Of a DNA stretch of 19,105 bases, positions 1 through 8,176 are shown piece by piece. Origin of the DNA: Roseiarcus sp043739325. Its GTDB lineage: Bacteria > Pseudomonadota > Alphaproteobacteria > Rhizobiales > Beijerinckiaceae. The notes under the pieces were generated by a model. It had not been told where the DNA came from. It saw nothing but the letters and a program-made list of their open reading frames with translations, and did no database searches. Every line of letters starts with the position of its first letter. Positions within the stretch are counted from its first letter, which is position 1. The stretch is from NCBI GenBank assembly GCA_043739325.1, contig JAYUFK010000045.1:1-19105 (forward strand), read 5' to 3'. The translations under genes and the position numbers were made by a program.

Positions 1-2
1 CT

Positions 3-74
3 TCGCTCGCCTGGCTGCTAACCGCTCTCGCATTCCTCATTATGCGAAGACTCGCCAGGAAATGCCAAACATGA
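3..74 (+). CDS. Possible C-terminal end of a membrane protein (cut by window edge)
   Basis: The third forward frame is open from the window edge and ends at TGA 72-74. Its 23 residues read as a hydrophobic helix (SLAWLLTALAFLIM) followed by a basic tail (RRLARKCQT). That is the pattern of a last membrane span with a cytoplasmic positive end. The remainder of the gene lies upstream of the window, so the family cannot be named. The fragment is short enough that this could be chance. Confidence 0.3.
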   Translation, partial: SLAWLLTALAFLIMRRLARKCQT

Positions 75-355
75 TTGAATTTCGAGTCAGGCACTTAGAT
101 CGGAACGCGCTCAAGGCAAATCGACGCGGAGCTGCTCACGCTGTTTTCGGGGATGGGTTGGATATTGGAAAGCGAAGCGCCATGCCGCATTTCCCAGCAG
201 GTCGACAAATCGATACTTCTGATTCAAGACGGGACGCAAGTCTGGAGCAATCCAAGATTTCGTTGAACGCGTTCTCTCTCGGATTCGTCGATCTGGCGAG
301 ATCGAAGGGGCCCGCTTCGCGACGGCAACCGCGGCATCTCGGACGGGACAAGTAA
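75..355. other. 281-base stretch with no recognisable gene
   Basis: A forward reading frame is open from before position 62 and ends at TAA 353-355, but its translation resembles nothing I know. Its codons lack the strong G/C third-position bias of the surrounding genes. It is in the same frame as the methyltransferase that starts at 356, separated from it only by the TAA. I see no RNA gene, terminator or clear promoter here. It is either the leader of the methyltransferase gene or decayed sequence. Confidence 0.4.
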
Positions 356-1597
356 ATGGGCTCGACCGCAATAACTCCGGCAACGCTCGACGAATTCGTC
401 GCCGAGACGGATCGCCGCGGGGGACCCAATACGCCCGGCGCCGCCACATACTGGGCGACATTTTCGTATCGCCCATCGAGCGCAGTCGATAAGGCGACCA
501 ACCCATTTTCAGACGCCTATGCGGCCCAGCAATTGTCGCTCTACAACGAGATCGCGGGGCGCGCGCTCGATCAGCAGATCAATAAGCACACGCACTTCCC
601 GGTCGATACGCACGTCGCCGCGCCCAATCCCTACGACCACGGCACGCCGTCAATTCTCGCCACGCATCTCTTGCGCCTCGCCGGGGCGTTTCAGCTCGGC
701 GGCTGCGTCCGCGACGCAAGAGTGCTCGACATGGGCTGTGGTTGGGGCCTGTCGAGCGAAATCGCCGCCTATCTCGGCTTTGTCGTCACCGCCGTCGATA
801 TCAACGCCGACTTTGTCGCGCTTGTGAATCGCCGCGCCGCACGCCTCGGCGCAAGAATCAAGGCGGTTCGCAGCGCGTTCGACAGTTTTGAAACGACAGA
901 AAAGTTCAACGCCGTCCTGTTCTATGAATGCTTGCATCACGCTGTGCGGCCGTGGACGTTGCTGGCGCGCATACGCGAAATGCTCGCGCCCAGCGGCTGC
1001 ATCGTTCTGTGCGGCGAGCCGATCAACGAACATTGGTGGCCCAACTGGGGACTTCGGCTCGACCCCATCTCCGTTTATAGCATTCGCAAATTCGGCTGGT
1101 TCGAGAGCGGCTGGAGCCTAAACTTCATCCGCCGCTGCCTCGATCTTACCGGCCTCGAAACCAGCGTTCACGTCGCGGAAAATTCCGATGTCGGCATGAC
1201 ATTGATCGGGCGGGCGCAGCCGGAGCTGCCGGTCAACTGGCTTTTGCGCAACGCGACGATCGAGGGCGGCACGGTCGAGGGGCCGCTGATTGTGACCCAA
1301 GGATCGTTGCGGATTTCGTTTGGAAGCCTTTGGACCCCTGGCGATCTGACGCTGATCGTCGACAATCATCGCCCCGGACCAGTCGAGTACAAATGTCGAC
1401 TCGACGATCGCAGCCTGGTCGAAGGGACGCTGCACTACGGCGAAAACCGCCTGCTATTCGAAGGGGTCGGATCGAACGGTCGCATCGAGATCACTTCAGA
1501 GACATGGATTCCGAACGACGAAATAAGAAACGGCGACACCGGTCCTATCGGCTTTCATATTCGCGGGGTTTGCTGGCGCCTGCACGGGCCGTTCTGA
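356..1597 (+). CDS. Class I SAM-dependent methyltransferase with C-terminal beta-rich domain
   Basis: The 413-residue protein carries the SAM-binding motif I VLDMGCGWG at about residues 123-131, an acidic residue after strand 2 (AVDIN, D148), and a motif-IV/V stretch YECLHHAVRP followed by REMLAPSGCIVLCGEP. This is the Methyltransf_11/23 type of Rossmann fold (about residues 100-275). Residues from about 285 to 413 look all-beta and hydrophilic, and may be a substrate-recognition domain. Such proteins often methylate sugars or lipids of surface polysaccharides; that role is inferred here. The ATG directly follows a TAA at 353-355 and has no strong Shine-Dalgarno. The gene ends 9 bases before the convergent NfeD gene. 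The substrate is unknown. Confidence 0.8.
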   Translation: MGSTAITPATLDEFVAETDRRGGPNTPGAATYWATFSYRPSSAVDKATNPFSDAYAAQQLSLYNEIAGRALDQQINKHTHFPVDTHVAAPNPYDHGTPSILATHLLRLAGAFQLGGCVRDARVLDMGCGWGLSSEIAAYLGFVVTAVDINADFVALVNRRAARLGARIKAVRSAFDSFETTEKFNAVLFYECLHHAVRPWTLLARIREMLAPSGCIVLCGEPINEHWWPNWGLRLDPISVYSIRKFGWFESGWSLNFIRRCLDLTGLETSVHVAENSDVGMTLIGRAQPELPVNWLLRNATIEGGTVEGPLIVTQGSLRISFGSLWTPGDLTLIVDNHRPGPVEYKCRLDDRSLVEGTLHYGENRLLFEGVGSNGRIEITSETWIPNDEIRNGDTGPIGFHIRGVCWRLHGPF

Positions 1598-1606
1598 GTT
1601 TGGCGG

Positions 1607-2056
1607 TCAGGCCTTCACGACCTTCAGCGCCCCGCCGTCCAAAACTCCCGTCACCCGCACTTTCGCGCCCGCGGCCATATCATCGCCGGAGACCCGCCAG
1701 ATACTGTCGTTGACGCGAATGGCGCCAAAGCCGCGCACGATCGCCGCATCGAGATAGAATTCCTGGCCGACCAGAGCTTCCGCCCGGCCGGCAAGCTGCG
1801 GCGGCGCGCGTTTGTCGAGCGAGCCATAGACTTGCCGTCCGATGACGACCAACGCGACGACGAGCCCGGCGAACAGCAGCATTTGCGCCGTGCCGCTCAA
1901 GACAAACGCCATCAGCACGCCGCCCATGATAAGCGCGGCGGCGCCGATCCAGATGAGGAAAGCGCCCGGCGCCAGGGTTTCAGCCGCGCACAGCAAAAGC
2001 CCGGCGACGAGCCACAGACCGTAGCCAGGCGGACCGAACGCGAACGCTTCAGCCAT
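1607..2056 (-). CDS. NfeD family membrane protein, partner of QmcA
   Basis: The 149-residue protein has three or so hydrophobic spans between about residues 12 and 75 (GLWLVAGLLLCAAETLAPGAF, then FLIWIGAAALIMGGV, then LLFAGLVVALVVIG). A C-terminal beta-barrel (OB-fold-like) domain follows at about 85-149, with the family pattern GxxExFxLDxxIxxGxGxIRVNDSIWRV. This is the short NfeD form (E. coli YbbK type) that lacks the protease domain. NfeD proteins pair with SPFH proteins in membrane microdomains. The start ATG is 10 bases after the stop of qmcA, and the GAGG Shine-Dalgarno overlaps that stop, so the two are probably translationally coupled. The identification is firm; the exact cellular role is not. 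Confidence 0.9.
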   Translation of the reverse strand: MAEAFAFGPPGYGLWLVAGLLLCAAETLAPGAFLIWIGAAALIMGGVLMAFVLSGTAQMLLFAGLVVALVVIGRQVYGSLDKRAPPQLAGRAEALVGQEFYLDAAIVRGFGAIRVNDSIWRVSGDDMAAGAKVRVTGVLDGGALKVVKA

Positions 2057-2066
2057 AGTGGAATCC

Positions 2067-3065
2067 TCAGCTTGCAGCGGGCGGGCTCGGCGGCACGATC
2101 GCGCGGGTCGTGCGCGCCGGCCGCGCCGCGTCAGCCGTGCGCCCCTCGCCCATCGCGCTCGCCGCGATCTCGGCGATGCCGCCCAGCGTGCCGGCCAGCG
2201 AAGCGAGATCCATCGGCATGATAAACACCTTCTGATTGGGCGTTTCGGCGATCGCCTGAATCGCCTTCACGTATTTCTCGGCGATGAAATAGTTGAGCGC
2301 CGCGAGATCGCCTGAGGCGATGGCCTGGCTAACCATGCCCGTCGCCGTCGCCTCCGCCTGCGCCGAACGCTCGCGCGCCTCGGCGTCGCGGAACGCCGCT
2401 TCCTTGCGCCCTTCGGCCTCGAGCATCACCGCCTGCTTCTTGCCTTCGGCGCGGGTGATGTCGGCTTGCCGCATGCCCTCCGATTCGAGAATGACGGCGC
2501 GCTTTTCGCGCTCGGCCTTCATCTGCCGCGCCATGGAATCGATGAGGTCTTTCGGCGGCTCGATATCCTTGATTTCGATGCGCGTCGCCTTGACGCCCCA
2601 AGGCCCCGACGCCGCGTCCACGACATTAAGCAGGCGGACGTTGATCTCGTCGCGATGCGACAGCAATTGATCGAGATCCATCGAGCCCATCACGGTGCGG
2701 ATATTCGTCATGATGAGATTGAGCAGCGCTTGTTCGAGGTTCGAGACTTCATAGGACGCGCGGCGCACGTCGAGAACCTGATAGAACGCCACGCCATCGA
2801 CCTTGACCGAGGCATTGTCCTTGGTGATGATTTCCTGCGCCGGCACTTCGAGCACCTGCTCCATGACGTTGAGCTTGCGGCCGATGCGATCGAAATACGG
2901 AATGATGACGCCAAGCCCCGGCGTCAGCGTCTTGTTGTAACGGCCGAAGCGCTCGACGGTGTAATTGTAGCCCTGCGGCACCTGCCTGATGCCCATCATG
3001 ATCGTGATGATGACAAACAACACGAGCACGATGGCGAAAACGCTGAACCCGGCGAGCATTGGCAT
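2067..3065 (-). CDS. qmcA: SPFH/Band 7 (stomatin-prohibitin) membrane protein, QmcA type
   Basis: The 332-residue protein has an N-terminal membrane anchor (about residues 5-25). The SPFH domain follows with hallmarks of E. coli QmcA: VPQGYNYTVERFGRY, GRKLNVMEQVLEVP, ITKDNASV, NIRTVMGSMDLDQLLS and WGVKATRIEIKDIEPP. An Ala/Glu-rich coiled coil follows (about 190-260, repeated AEGRKEA-type units), then a poorly conserved tail. SPFH proteins form oligomeric cages or microdomains in the inner membrane and modulate membrane proteases. I placed the start at the MPMLAG methionine because GGGAG sits 6 bases upstream (3072-3076) and the anchor begins immediately after it. The reading frame runs on upstream to 3638 but that part is antisense to the creatininase gene. 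It is co-transcribed with nfeD downstream. Confidence 0.93.
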   Translation of the reverse strand: MPMLAGFSVFAIVLVLFVIITIMMGIRQVPQGYNYTVERFGRYNKTLTPGLGVIIPYFDRIGRKLNVMEQVLEVPAQEIITKDNASVKVDGVAFYQVLDVRRASYEVSNLEQALLNLIMTNIRTVMGSMDLDQLLSHRDEINVRLLNVVDAASGPWGVKATRIEIKDIEPPKDLIDSMARQMKAEREKRAVILESEGMRQADITRAEGKKQAVMLEAEGRKEAAFRDAEARERSAQAEATATGMVSQAIASGDLAALNYFIAEKYVKAIQAIAETPNQKVFIMPMDLASLAGTLGGIAEIAASAMGEGRTADAARPARTTRAIVPPSPPAAS

Positions 3066-3179
3066 GAAAATCTCCCGTCGCGGCGGCAATTCCCGCCAGC
3101 GAATCGGCGCTTGCGGTGCGCCTTGGTCTAGCGCGGCTCCGCAACGGACGCTATTGCTGGCGCGGTTGGGAGCCAGTTC

Positions 3180-4013
3180 ATGAACAAATTCATTGTATTT
3201 GGCGGGGTTGGCGCGATCCGGTTGTCGCTTTTCCTGGCTCTCGCGGCGTTTCCCGTCATCGCCTATGCTCAAACGCAGTCCTCGGTATTTCTCGAAGACC
3301 TCACCTGGACCGAGCTGCGCGACGCGATCGCCCAGGGCAAGACGACGATCATTGTGCCGATCGGCGGGACCGAACAAAATGGTCCCGCCATGGCGCTGGG
3401 AAAGCACAATGTCCGCGCCAAACTGCTTTCCGAAAAAATCGCTGAGGCGCTGGGCAACGCGATCGTCGCGCCGGTAATCGCCTATGTCCCGGAGGGCGCG
3501 ATCAACCCGCCGACCGAGCATATGCGCTTCCCCGGCACGATCACGATTCCAGACGCGACGTTCGAGCAGACGCTGGAGTCGGCGGCGCGGAGTTTCAAGC
3601 TGCACGGTTTTAAGAACATCGTGTTCCTCGGCGACCACGGCGGCTATCAGGAGAACGACCGCGCCGCTGCGGCGAAGTTAAACCACGAATGGGTTGGAAC
3701 GAATGTCCGGGCCCACGCGATCGACGAATATTACGCCGTCACACAGCGCGAGTACGTTCAGGTCCTGAAGGATCAGGGCCTCAGCCTCAACGAGATCGGC
3801 ACGCATGCCGGCCTCAACGACACTTCACTGATGCTGGCGCTCGATCCGCGACTCGTACGCGCGGATAAATTGGCGGCGACGCCGAAGCCGGGAGTGGCCG
3901 AAGGGGTCTATGGCGACCCCGCGAAATCCAGCGCCAGGCTCGGCATGCTGGGCGTCGATCTGATCGTGGCGCGCACCGTCGCGGCGATCAAGGCGGCGAC
4001 GGCGCGCCACTGA
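3180..4013 (+). CDS. Exported creatininase-family amidohydrolase
   Basis: The 277-residue protein begins with a signal peptide (basic n-region, hydrophobic core around residues 12-28, likely cleavage after AYA30), so the mature enzyme should be periplasmic. The creatininase fold is marked by VPIGGTEQNGPAMALGKHN (about 59-77), FLGDHGGYQEN (149-159) and THAGLNDTSLMLALDP (208-223). Creatininase proper has E-x-H and Asp metal ligands in the first motif. By eye, the equivalents here are E65, N67 and H76, so the metal site differs from the textbook one. I recall exported relatives with the same GGTEQNGP...LGKHN signature, so this looks like a subfamily and not a broken gene. The substrate is unknown. 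Its 3' end overlaps the convergent ygfZ gene by 26 bases. Confidence 0.85.
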   Translation: MNKFIVFGGVGAIRLSLFLALAAFPVIAYAQTQSSVFLEDLTWTELRDAIAQGKTTIIVPIGGTEQNGPAMALGKHNVRAKLLSEKIAEALGNAIVAPVIAYVPEGAINPPTEHMRFPGTITIPDATFEQTLESAARSFKLHGFKNIVFLGDHGGYQENDRAAAAKLNHEWVGTNVRAHAIDEYYAVTQREYVQVLKDQGLSLNEIGTHAGLNDTSLMLALDPRLVRADKLAATPKPGVAEGVYGDPAKSSARLGMLGVDLIVARTVAAIKAATARH

Positions 4014-4863
4014 GTTTCGCCTCGGCGAGCAATGGCTGCCCCTCGATCGCCTCGATCGTCACGCCGCCCGCGCTTAACGCACGCCCCGCAGCGCGCGCAT
4101 CTTCGATTCGGTCGAGACGCACCTGCGCAAGCGCGATGGCGCCTGCCGACGAGCCGAGCGTGCCCACGTTAAGCTCGCCGTCGAGAACTGGCGTTCCCGG
4201 CGCCGGCGTGCTTCCCGCAACGCGCATCTGGATGATGCGCTTGCGCAGGGCGGCGCGGTGACGCATGCGCGAGACGACCTCCTGGCCGACATAACAGCCC
4301 TTGTCGAAATCCACTCCGTGCAGCAAATCCATATTGGCGTCATGCGGAAAGATAACGCCATAAGCGAAATCGATTCCGCCTTGGGGGACGCCCAGCGCGA
4401 TGCGCCGCGACTCGTAGTCTTGGGCCGTGGCCTCGCCCGCCAATCCGGCTCGGGGCGCGATGACGCGAAAGCCCAACCGGGCGTCGCGCGGATCGGCGAA
4501 AACCACCCCGCCTTGTTTTGCTGCGACCGCGCCGTCCCAAAACGCCGCGACGCCAAGTTCGGCGCTCACGTCATCGATCGTCACTTTGGCGCGCAGGCGA
4601 TAGAATCCCAGCCGCTTGGCGAGCGCCGGCGCCTGATCCGCCGGACAATCCATCAGAAAAGCGGCGGGTTCGGCGGCCTCGCGCACTACAAGAAAATCGA
4701 ACAGGATTTTGCCCTGCGGGGTCAGCAAAGCCGCATAGCGGGCTGCGCTGGCCGCAAGATTCTCAACATCGTTCGTCAGCAGCCCCTGTAGAAATGTCAT
4801 GGCGTCAGGCCCCGAGACGCGCAAAACCCCACGGTCGCTGAGAAAGGCGAGACTGGCTGTCAT
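3988..4863 (-). CDS. ygfZ: YgfZ/GcvT-like folate-binding protein (Fe-S cluster maturation)
   Basis: The 291-residue protein has the YgfZ signature KGCYVGQE (residues 189-196) with the invariant cysteine C191, inside a GcvT-like fold. Other family features are the N-terminal RGVLRVSGPDAMTFLQGLLTND and LTPQGKILFDF. YgfZ proteins use tetrahydrofolate and help assemble or repair [4Fe-4S] enzymes such as MiaB. The ATG at 4861-4863 is preceded by GGAG five bases upstream. The frame remains open far upstream but that region is antisense to the dihydroorotase gene. It is divergent from that gene with 159 bases between starts, and its stop overlaps the convergent creatininase gene. Confidence 0.92.
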   Translation of the reverse strand: MTASLAFLSDRGVLRVSGPDAMTFLQGLLTNDVENLAASAARYAALLTPQGKILFDFLVVREAAEPAAFLMDCPADQAPALAKRLGFYRLRAKVTIDDVSAELGVAAFWDGAVAAKQGGVVFADPRDARLGFRVIAPRAGLAGEATAQDYESRRIALGVPQGGIDFAYGVIFPHDANMDLLHGVDFDKGCYVGQEVVSRMRHRAALRKRIIQMRVAGSTPAPGTPVLDGELNVGTLGSSAGAIALAQVRLDRIEDARAAGRALSAGGVTIEAIEGQPLLAEAKLSGAPSPP

Positions 4864-5022
4864 GGAGGCTCCGAAGGCGCAGCTGGGCCGGATGGCCCTC
4901 AACGCAGATAGGATGTCCCGCGAAACTGTCAACTTTGAGCCAAGTTTGCGGCGGCGGGGGATTCCTTTTGCTGTTTGGCCACGGATTTGCGATTGAAGGC
5001 CAACAGGCTTGGACGAGGCGCA

Positions 5023-6345
5023 ATGACACAGACATTTGATCTGATTCTCTCCAGCGGAACGCTCGTCAATCATGACGGCATCGGCGCTCGGGACGTCGGC
5101 GTTCGCGCCGGACGCATCGCTAGGATTGGCGATCTGAGCCGCGCTTCGGCGGGCGAGCGCGCGGATTGTCGCGGATTGCACATCCTGCCCGGCGTCATCG
5201 ATACGCAGGTGCATTTTCGCGAGCCGGGGGCAACCCATAAGGAAGATCTCGAAAGCGGCTCGCGGGGGGCGGTGATGGGCGGCGTCACCGCCGTTTTCGA
5301 AATGCCCAACACCAACCCGCTCACGATTTCCGCCGCCGAGCTGGAGAACAAACTCGCGCTGGCGAAAGGCCGCATGCACTGCGACTTCGCGTTCTGGGTC
5401 GGCGGCACGCATGACAATGTCGCTGACCTCTATGAACTGGAGCGTCTACCCGGCGCCGCCGGCATCAAAGTCTTCATGGGTTCTTCGACAGGGGCGCTGC
5501 TCGTCGCCGACGACGCGGGCGTCCTCGCAATTCTCAAAAAGACTCGCCGCCGCGCCGCTTTCCATAGCGAGGACGAGGCGCGGCTCAATGAGCGCAAGAC
5601 TCTTCGTGTCCCGGGCGACGCTGCCTCGCATCCTATGTGGCGCGATGCGACGGCAGCGCTGCAATGCACGCAGCGTTTGATCGCGCTGGCAAGACAGGCG
5701 CGAGCGCGCGTTCACGTGCTGCATATTTCGACGCGCGAGGAGATCGATTTTCTCGAAGGCGCCAAGGACGTCGCGACCTGCGAGGCGACACCGCATCACC
5801 TTACGCTGACGGCGGACGATTACGCGCGCCTCGGCACCAAGCTACAGATGAATCCGCCGGTACGCTCAAGTGAACACCGGGATGGAATCTGGCGCGGCAT
5901 CGCGCAGGGGATCGTCGATGTGCTGGGCTCCGATCATGCGCCGCATACGCTTGAGGAAAAGGCGCAGCCCTACCCCGACAGCCCCTCGGGCATGACCGGC
6001 GTGCAGACGCTTGTGCCAATAATGCTCGACCATGTCGCGGCGGGTCGCCTCAGCTTGCAACGCTTCGTCGATCTCAGCAGCGCCGGCCCCGCCCGCGCGT
6101 TTGGCATTTCCTGCAAGGGACGCATCGCGGCGGGCTACGATGCCGACTTTACGATTGTCGACTTGAAACGGGTCGAGACGATCCGCGATAGCTGGATCGC
6201 CTCGCGCTGCGGCTGGACCCCCTATGACGGCAAGAGCGTCACCGGCTGGCCTGTGGGGACCATCATCCGCGGCGCGCGGGTGATGTGGGAGGGGGAGTTG
6301 ACGCAAGCTTCGCAAGGCGCGGCGGTGCGGTTCTCGGAATCCTAA
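5023..6345 (+). CDS. pyrC: Dihydroorotase (amidohydrolase superfamily)
   Basis: The 440-residue protein has the class I dihydroorotase layout. LPGVIDTQVHFREPG lies at 55-69, FEMPNTNP at 92-99, and the likely carbamylated lysine K149 in GIKVFMGSSTG. H181 is in FHSEDEARL, H234 in HVLHISTRE, and the catalytic D304 in LGSDHAPHT. It would interconvert carbamoyl aspartate and dihydroorotate in pyrimidine synthesis. The usual His-x-His metal pair reads Q62-V-H64; I recall this QVH form from rhizobial proteins annotated as dihydroorotase, so activity on dihydroorotate is likely but not certain. I chose the ATG at 5023 because GAGG sits at 5015-5018 and the protein then begins with the typical TFDLILSSGTLV. 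An in-frame ATG at 4975 has no such support. Its stop overlaps that of the convergent SDR gene by four bases. Confidence 0.88.
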   Translation: MTQTFDLILSSGTLVNHDGIGARDVGVRAGRIARIGDLSRASAGERADCRGLHILPGVIDTQVHFREPGATHKEDLESGSRGAVMGGVTAVFEMPNTNPLTISAAELENKLALAKGRMHCDFAFWVGGTHDNVADLYELERLPGAAGIKVFMGSSTGALLVADDAGVLAILKKTRRRAAFHSEDEARLNERKTLRVPGDAASHPMWRDATAALQCTQRLIALARQARARVHVLHISTREEIDFLEGAKDVATCEATPHHLTLTADDYARLGTKLQMNPPVRSSEHRDGIWRGIAQGIVDVLGSDHAPHTLEEKAQPYPDSPSGMTGVQTLVPIMLDHVAAGRLSLQRFVDLSSAGPARAFGISCKGRIAAGYDADFTIVDLKRVETIRDSWIASRCGWTPYDGKSVTGWPVGTIIRGARVMWEGELTQASQGAAVRFSES

Positions 6346-7247
6346 CGGGCCTTGGCGGCTCCGGCCTTCGCCATTGCAACAAACTTGGACGTTTGCCCGA
6401 ACGCGTCGACGACCGGCCTGGCGGTGCTCGCATCGCTGATCTCGGCAAATCGCGCCGCGATCGTCTCGGGCGAGCGTTCTGCATCGGCCAAATAAACACC
6501 GGCCGTTTCCTCTATATGAGCGACCGTGAAAACCCCCGCGCCGGCGCCCATGATGACACGCGATGGCGCATTCTCGCTGACCAGAAATAGCACTGCGGGC
6601 GTGACAGCTTCCGGCCGCAGCAACGCCGCGGCTTCGGGCGGCAGCAGGCCCTCCGTCATTCCCGTCGCAGCGGCAGGCGCCAGCGTATTGACGCGGATGT
6701 TATCGCGTGCGCCCTCGAGATGCAGCGTATTCATCAAGCCGATCAGACCGGCCTTCGCGGCGGCATAATTGGCCTGGCCAAAGTTGCCGAATAGGCCGGA
6801 CGATGAAGATGTAAAAAGCACGCGCCCGTATTTGCGCTCGCGCATGCCGGCCCAGACCGCTTGCGTGCAGACCGCCGCGCCGAGGAGATGCACGCGCACG
6901 ACGAGTTCGAAATCCTCAAGCGGCATTTTGCCGAAACTCTTGTCACGCAAAAGGCCGGCGTTGTTGACGAGGATATCGACGCCGCCCCACGACGCGTCGG
7001 CCCGCGCGACCATTCGCGCGACTTGCTTGGCATTGGCGACATCCGCACCGTCAGCCATCGCGACGCCGCCTGAAACTTCGATCTCCGCGACGACATGAAG
7101 CGCGGATGCAGGCGCATCGCCATCGCGGCCAAGATCGTTGACGACGACTTTCGCGCCGCGCGCGGCGAGCCCGAGCGCATGACAGCGCCCGAGGCCGCCG
7201 CCAGCGCCCGTGACGATTGCGACGCGGCCGTCAAAGCGAGTGGTCAT
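6342..7247 (-). CDS. SDR-family dehydrogenase resembling multifunctional enzyme type 2 (3-hydroxyacyl-CoA type)
   Basis: The 301-residue Rossmann-fold protein has TGAGGGLG (13-20, NAD(P) binding), DILVNNAGLLRDKSF (91-105) and the active-site run SSSSGLFGNFGQANYAAAK, with the catalytic Y161-x3-K165. The GNFGQANYAAAK pattern and the VVVNDLG segment are characteristic of the dehydrogenase domain of peroxisomal multifunctional enzyme 2 / 17-beta-HSD4. The best guess is therefore a (3R)-hydroxyacyl-CoA dehydrogenase-like enzyme in acyl-CoA metabolism. No hydratase domain follows. The ATG lies 10 bases after the stop of the upstream SDR gene, so the two form an operon. The exact substrate is inferred. 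Confidence 0.85.
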   Translation of the reverse strand: MTTRFDGRVAIVTGAGGGLGRCHALGLAARGAKVVVNDLGRDGDAPASALHVVAEIEVSGGVAMADGADVANAKQVARMVARADASWGGVDILVNNAGLLRDKSFGKMPLEDFELVVRVHLLGAAVCTQAVWAGMRERKYGRVLFTSSSSGLFGNFGQANYAAAKAGLIGLMNTLHLEGARDNIRVNTLAPAAATGMTEGLLPPEAAALLRPEAVTPAVLFLVSENAPSRVIMGAGAGVFTVAHIEETAGVYLADAERSPETIAARFAEISDASTARPVVDAFGQTSKFVAMAKAGAAKAR

Positions 7248-7257
7248 GCGCGATCTC

Positions 7258-8070
7258 TCAATGCGGGGCCGCGAACATCGCCGGCGGCGGCGCCGCGCTG
7301 ATGCCGCCATCGACGGGAATGATCGCGCCGCTCGTGTAAGCGCCGCCGCGCCCGGTGAGGAACAACAGCGCTCCCGCCAGGTCCTCGGGTTGGCCGAGCC
7401 GGCCCATCGGCACGGCGGCGTTCGCCTTGGCCGCGCCCTCCGCATCGCCGAGCGAATAGCTTGTCATGTTGGTGTTGAAAGGCCCCGGCGCGATCGCGTT
7501 CACCGTGACGTGGCGGCCGGCAAATTCTCCCGCGAGAATGCGCGTGAGATGATGCACGGCGATCTTCGAGGCGGCATAGGAATAGGCGCCCTCGGACTGC
7601 GTGACGAGGCCCATCACCGAGCCGATGTTGACGATCGTCGCCGGCCGTTCCGGACGCGCCGATTTGAGCAGCAGCGGCATCAGATCGCGCGTCAATGTGA
7701 ACAAGCCCGCGACGTTGACCGCCATCACGCGCTCAAACCCCTTCCATTCGAATTTTTCGAACGGCGCGCCCCAGCTGACGCCGGCGTTGTTGACGAGAAT
7801 GTCGAGCCGATCGGTCCGCTTGCCAACCTCGGCCGCGAGCGCCTTGACCCCTTCCTCGCTGGCGACGGTGCCGCCAAAACCTTCGCACGGCCCGATGGCG
7901 CCAAGCTCTTTTGCCGCCGCCTCGCAAGCCTCGGCCTTACGCGAGGCGATCAGCACCTTTGCGCCGGCGCTGAGCAACGCTTCGGCGCAAATGCGGCCAA
8001 GGCCGGTTGCGCCGCCCGTGACCAGCGCCGTGCGCCCCTTGACGGAAAACAGATCGGGCAACGCAAACAT
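7258..8070 (-). CDS. SDR-family oxidoreductase
   Basis: The 270-residue classical short-chain dehydrogenase has TGGATGLG (18-25), DILVNNAGVSW (90-100) and the catalytic S151 with Y165-x3-K169 (YSYAASK). It also has the C-terminal PVDGG motif after VTVNAIAPGPFNT. Family members reduce or oxidise alcohols and ketones, including 3-oxoacyl and sugar-type substrates; the specificity cannot be read here. The start ATG at 8068-8070 has a strong GGAGG five bases upstream (8076-8080). It is the first gene of a two-gene operon with the MFE-2-like SDR and is divergent from the IorA-like gene across 106 bases. Confidence 0.88.
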   Translation of the reverse strand: MFALPDLFSVKGRTALVTGGATGLGRICAEALLSAGAKVLIASRKAEACEAAAKELGAIGPCEGFGGTVASEEGVKALAAEVGKRTDRLDILVNNAGVSWGAPFEKFEWKGFERVMAVNVAGLFTLTRDLMPLLLKSARPERPATIVNIGSVMGLVTQSEGAYSYAASKIAVHHLTRILAGEFAGRHVTVNAIAPGPFNTNMTSYSLGDAEGAAKANAAVPMGRLGQPEDLAGALLFLTGRGGAYTSGAIIPVDGGISAAPPPAMFAAPH

Positions 8071-8176
8071 TCCGGCCTCCCCCGCAACGCCAGGTCGAAA
8101 CAATTGGCTGGGCGTATTGACGCCATGATAGCCTGCAATTCTGCGATCCGACAGGACAGAAATCTTTGCGGGACTC

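Noticed and set aside
8117..8145. TTGACG-like -35 box in the gap between the divergent SDR and iorA genes
   Set aside because: No convincing -10 box follows at a normal distance, so I do not call a promoter.
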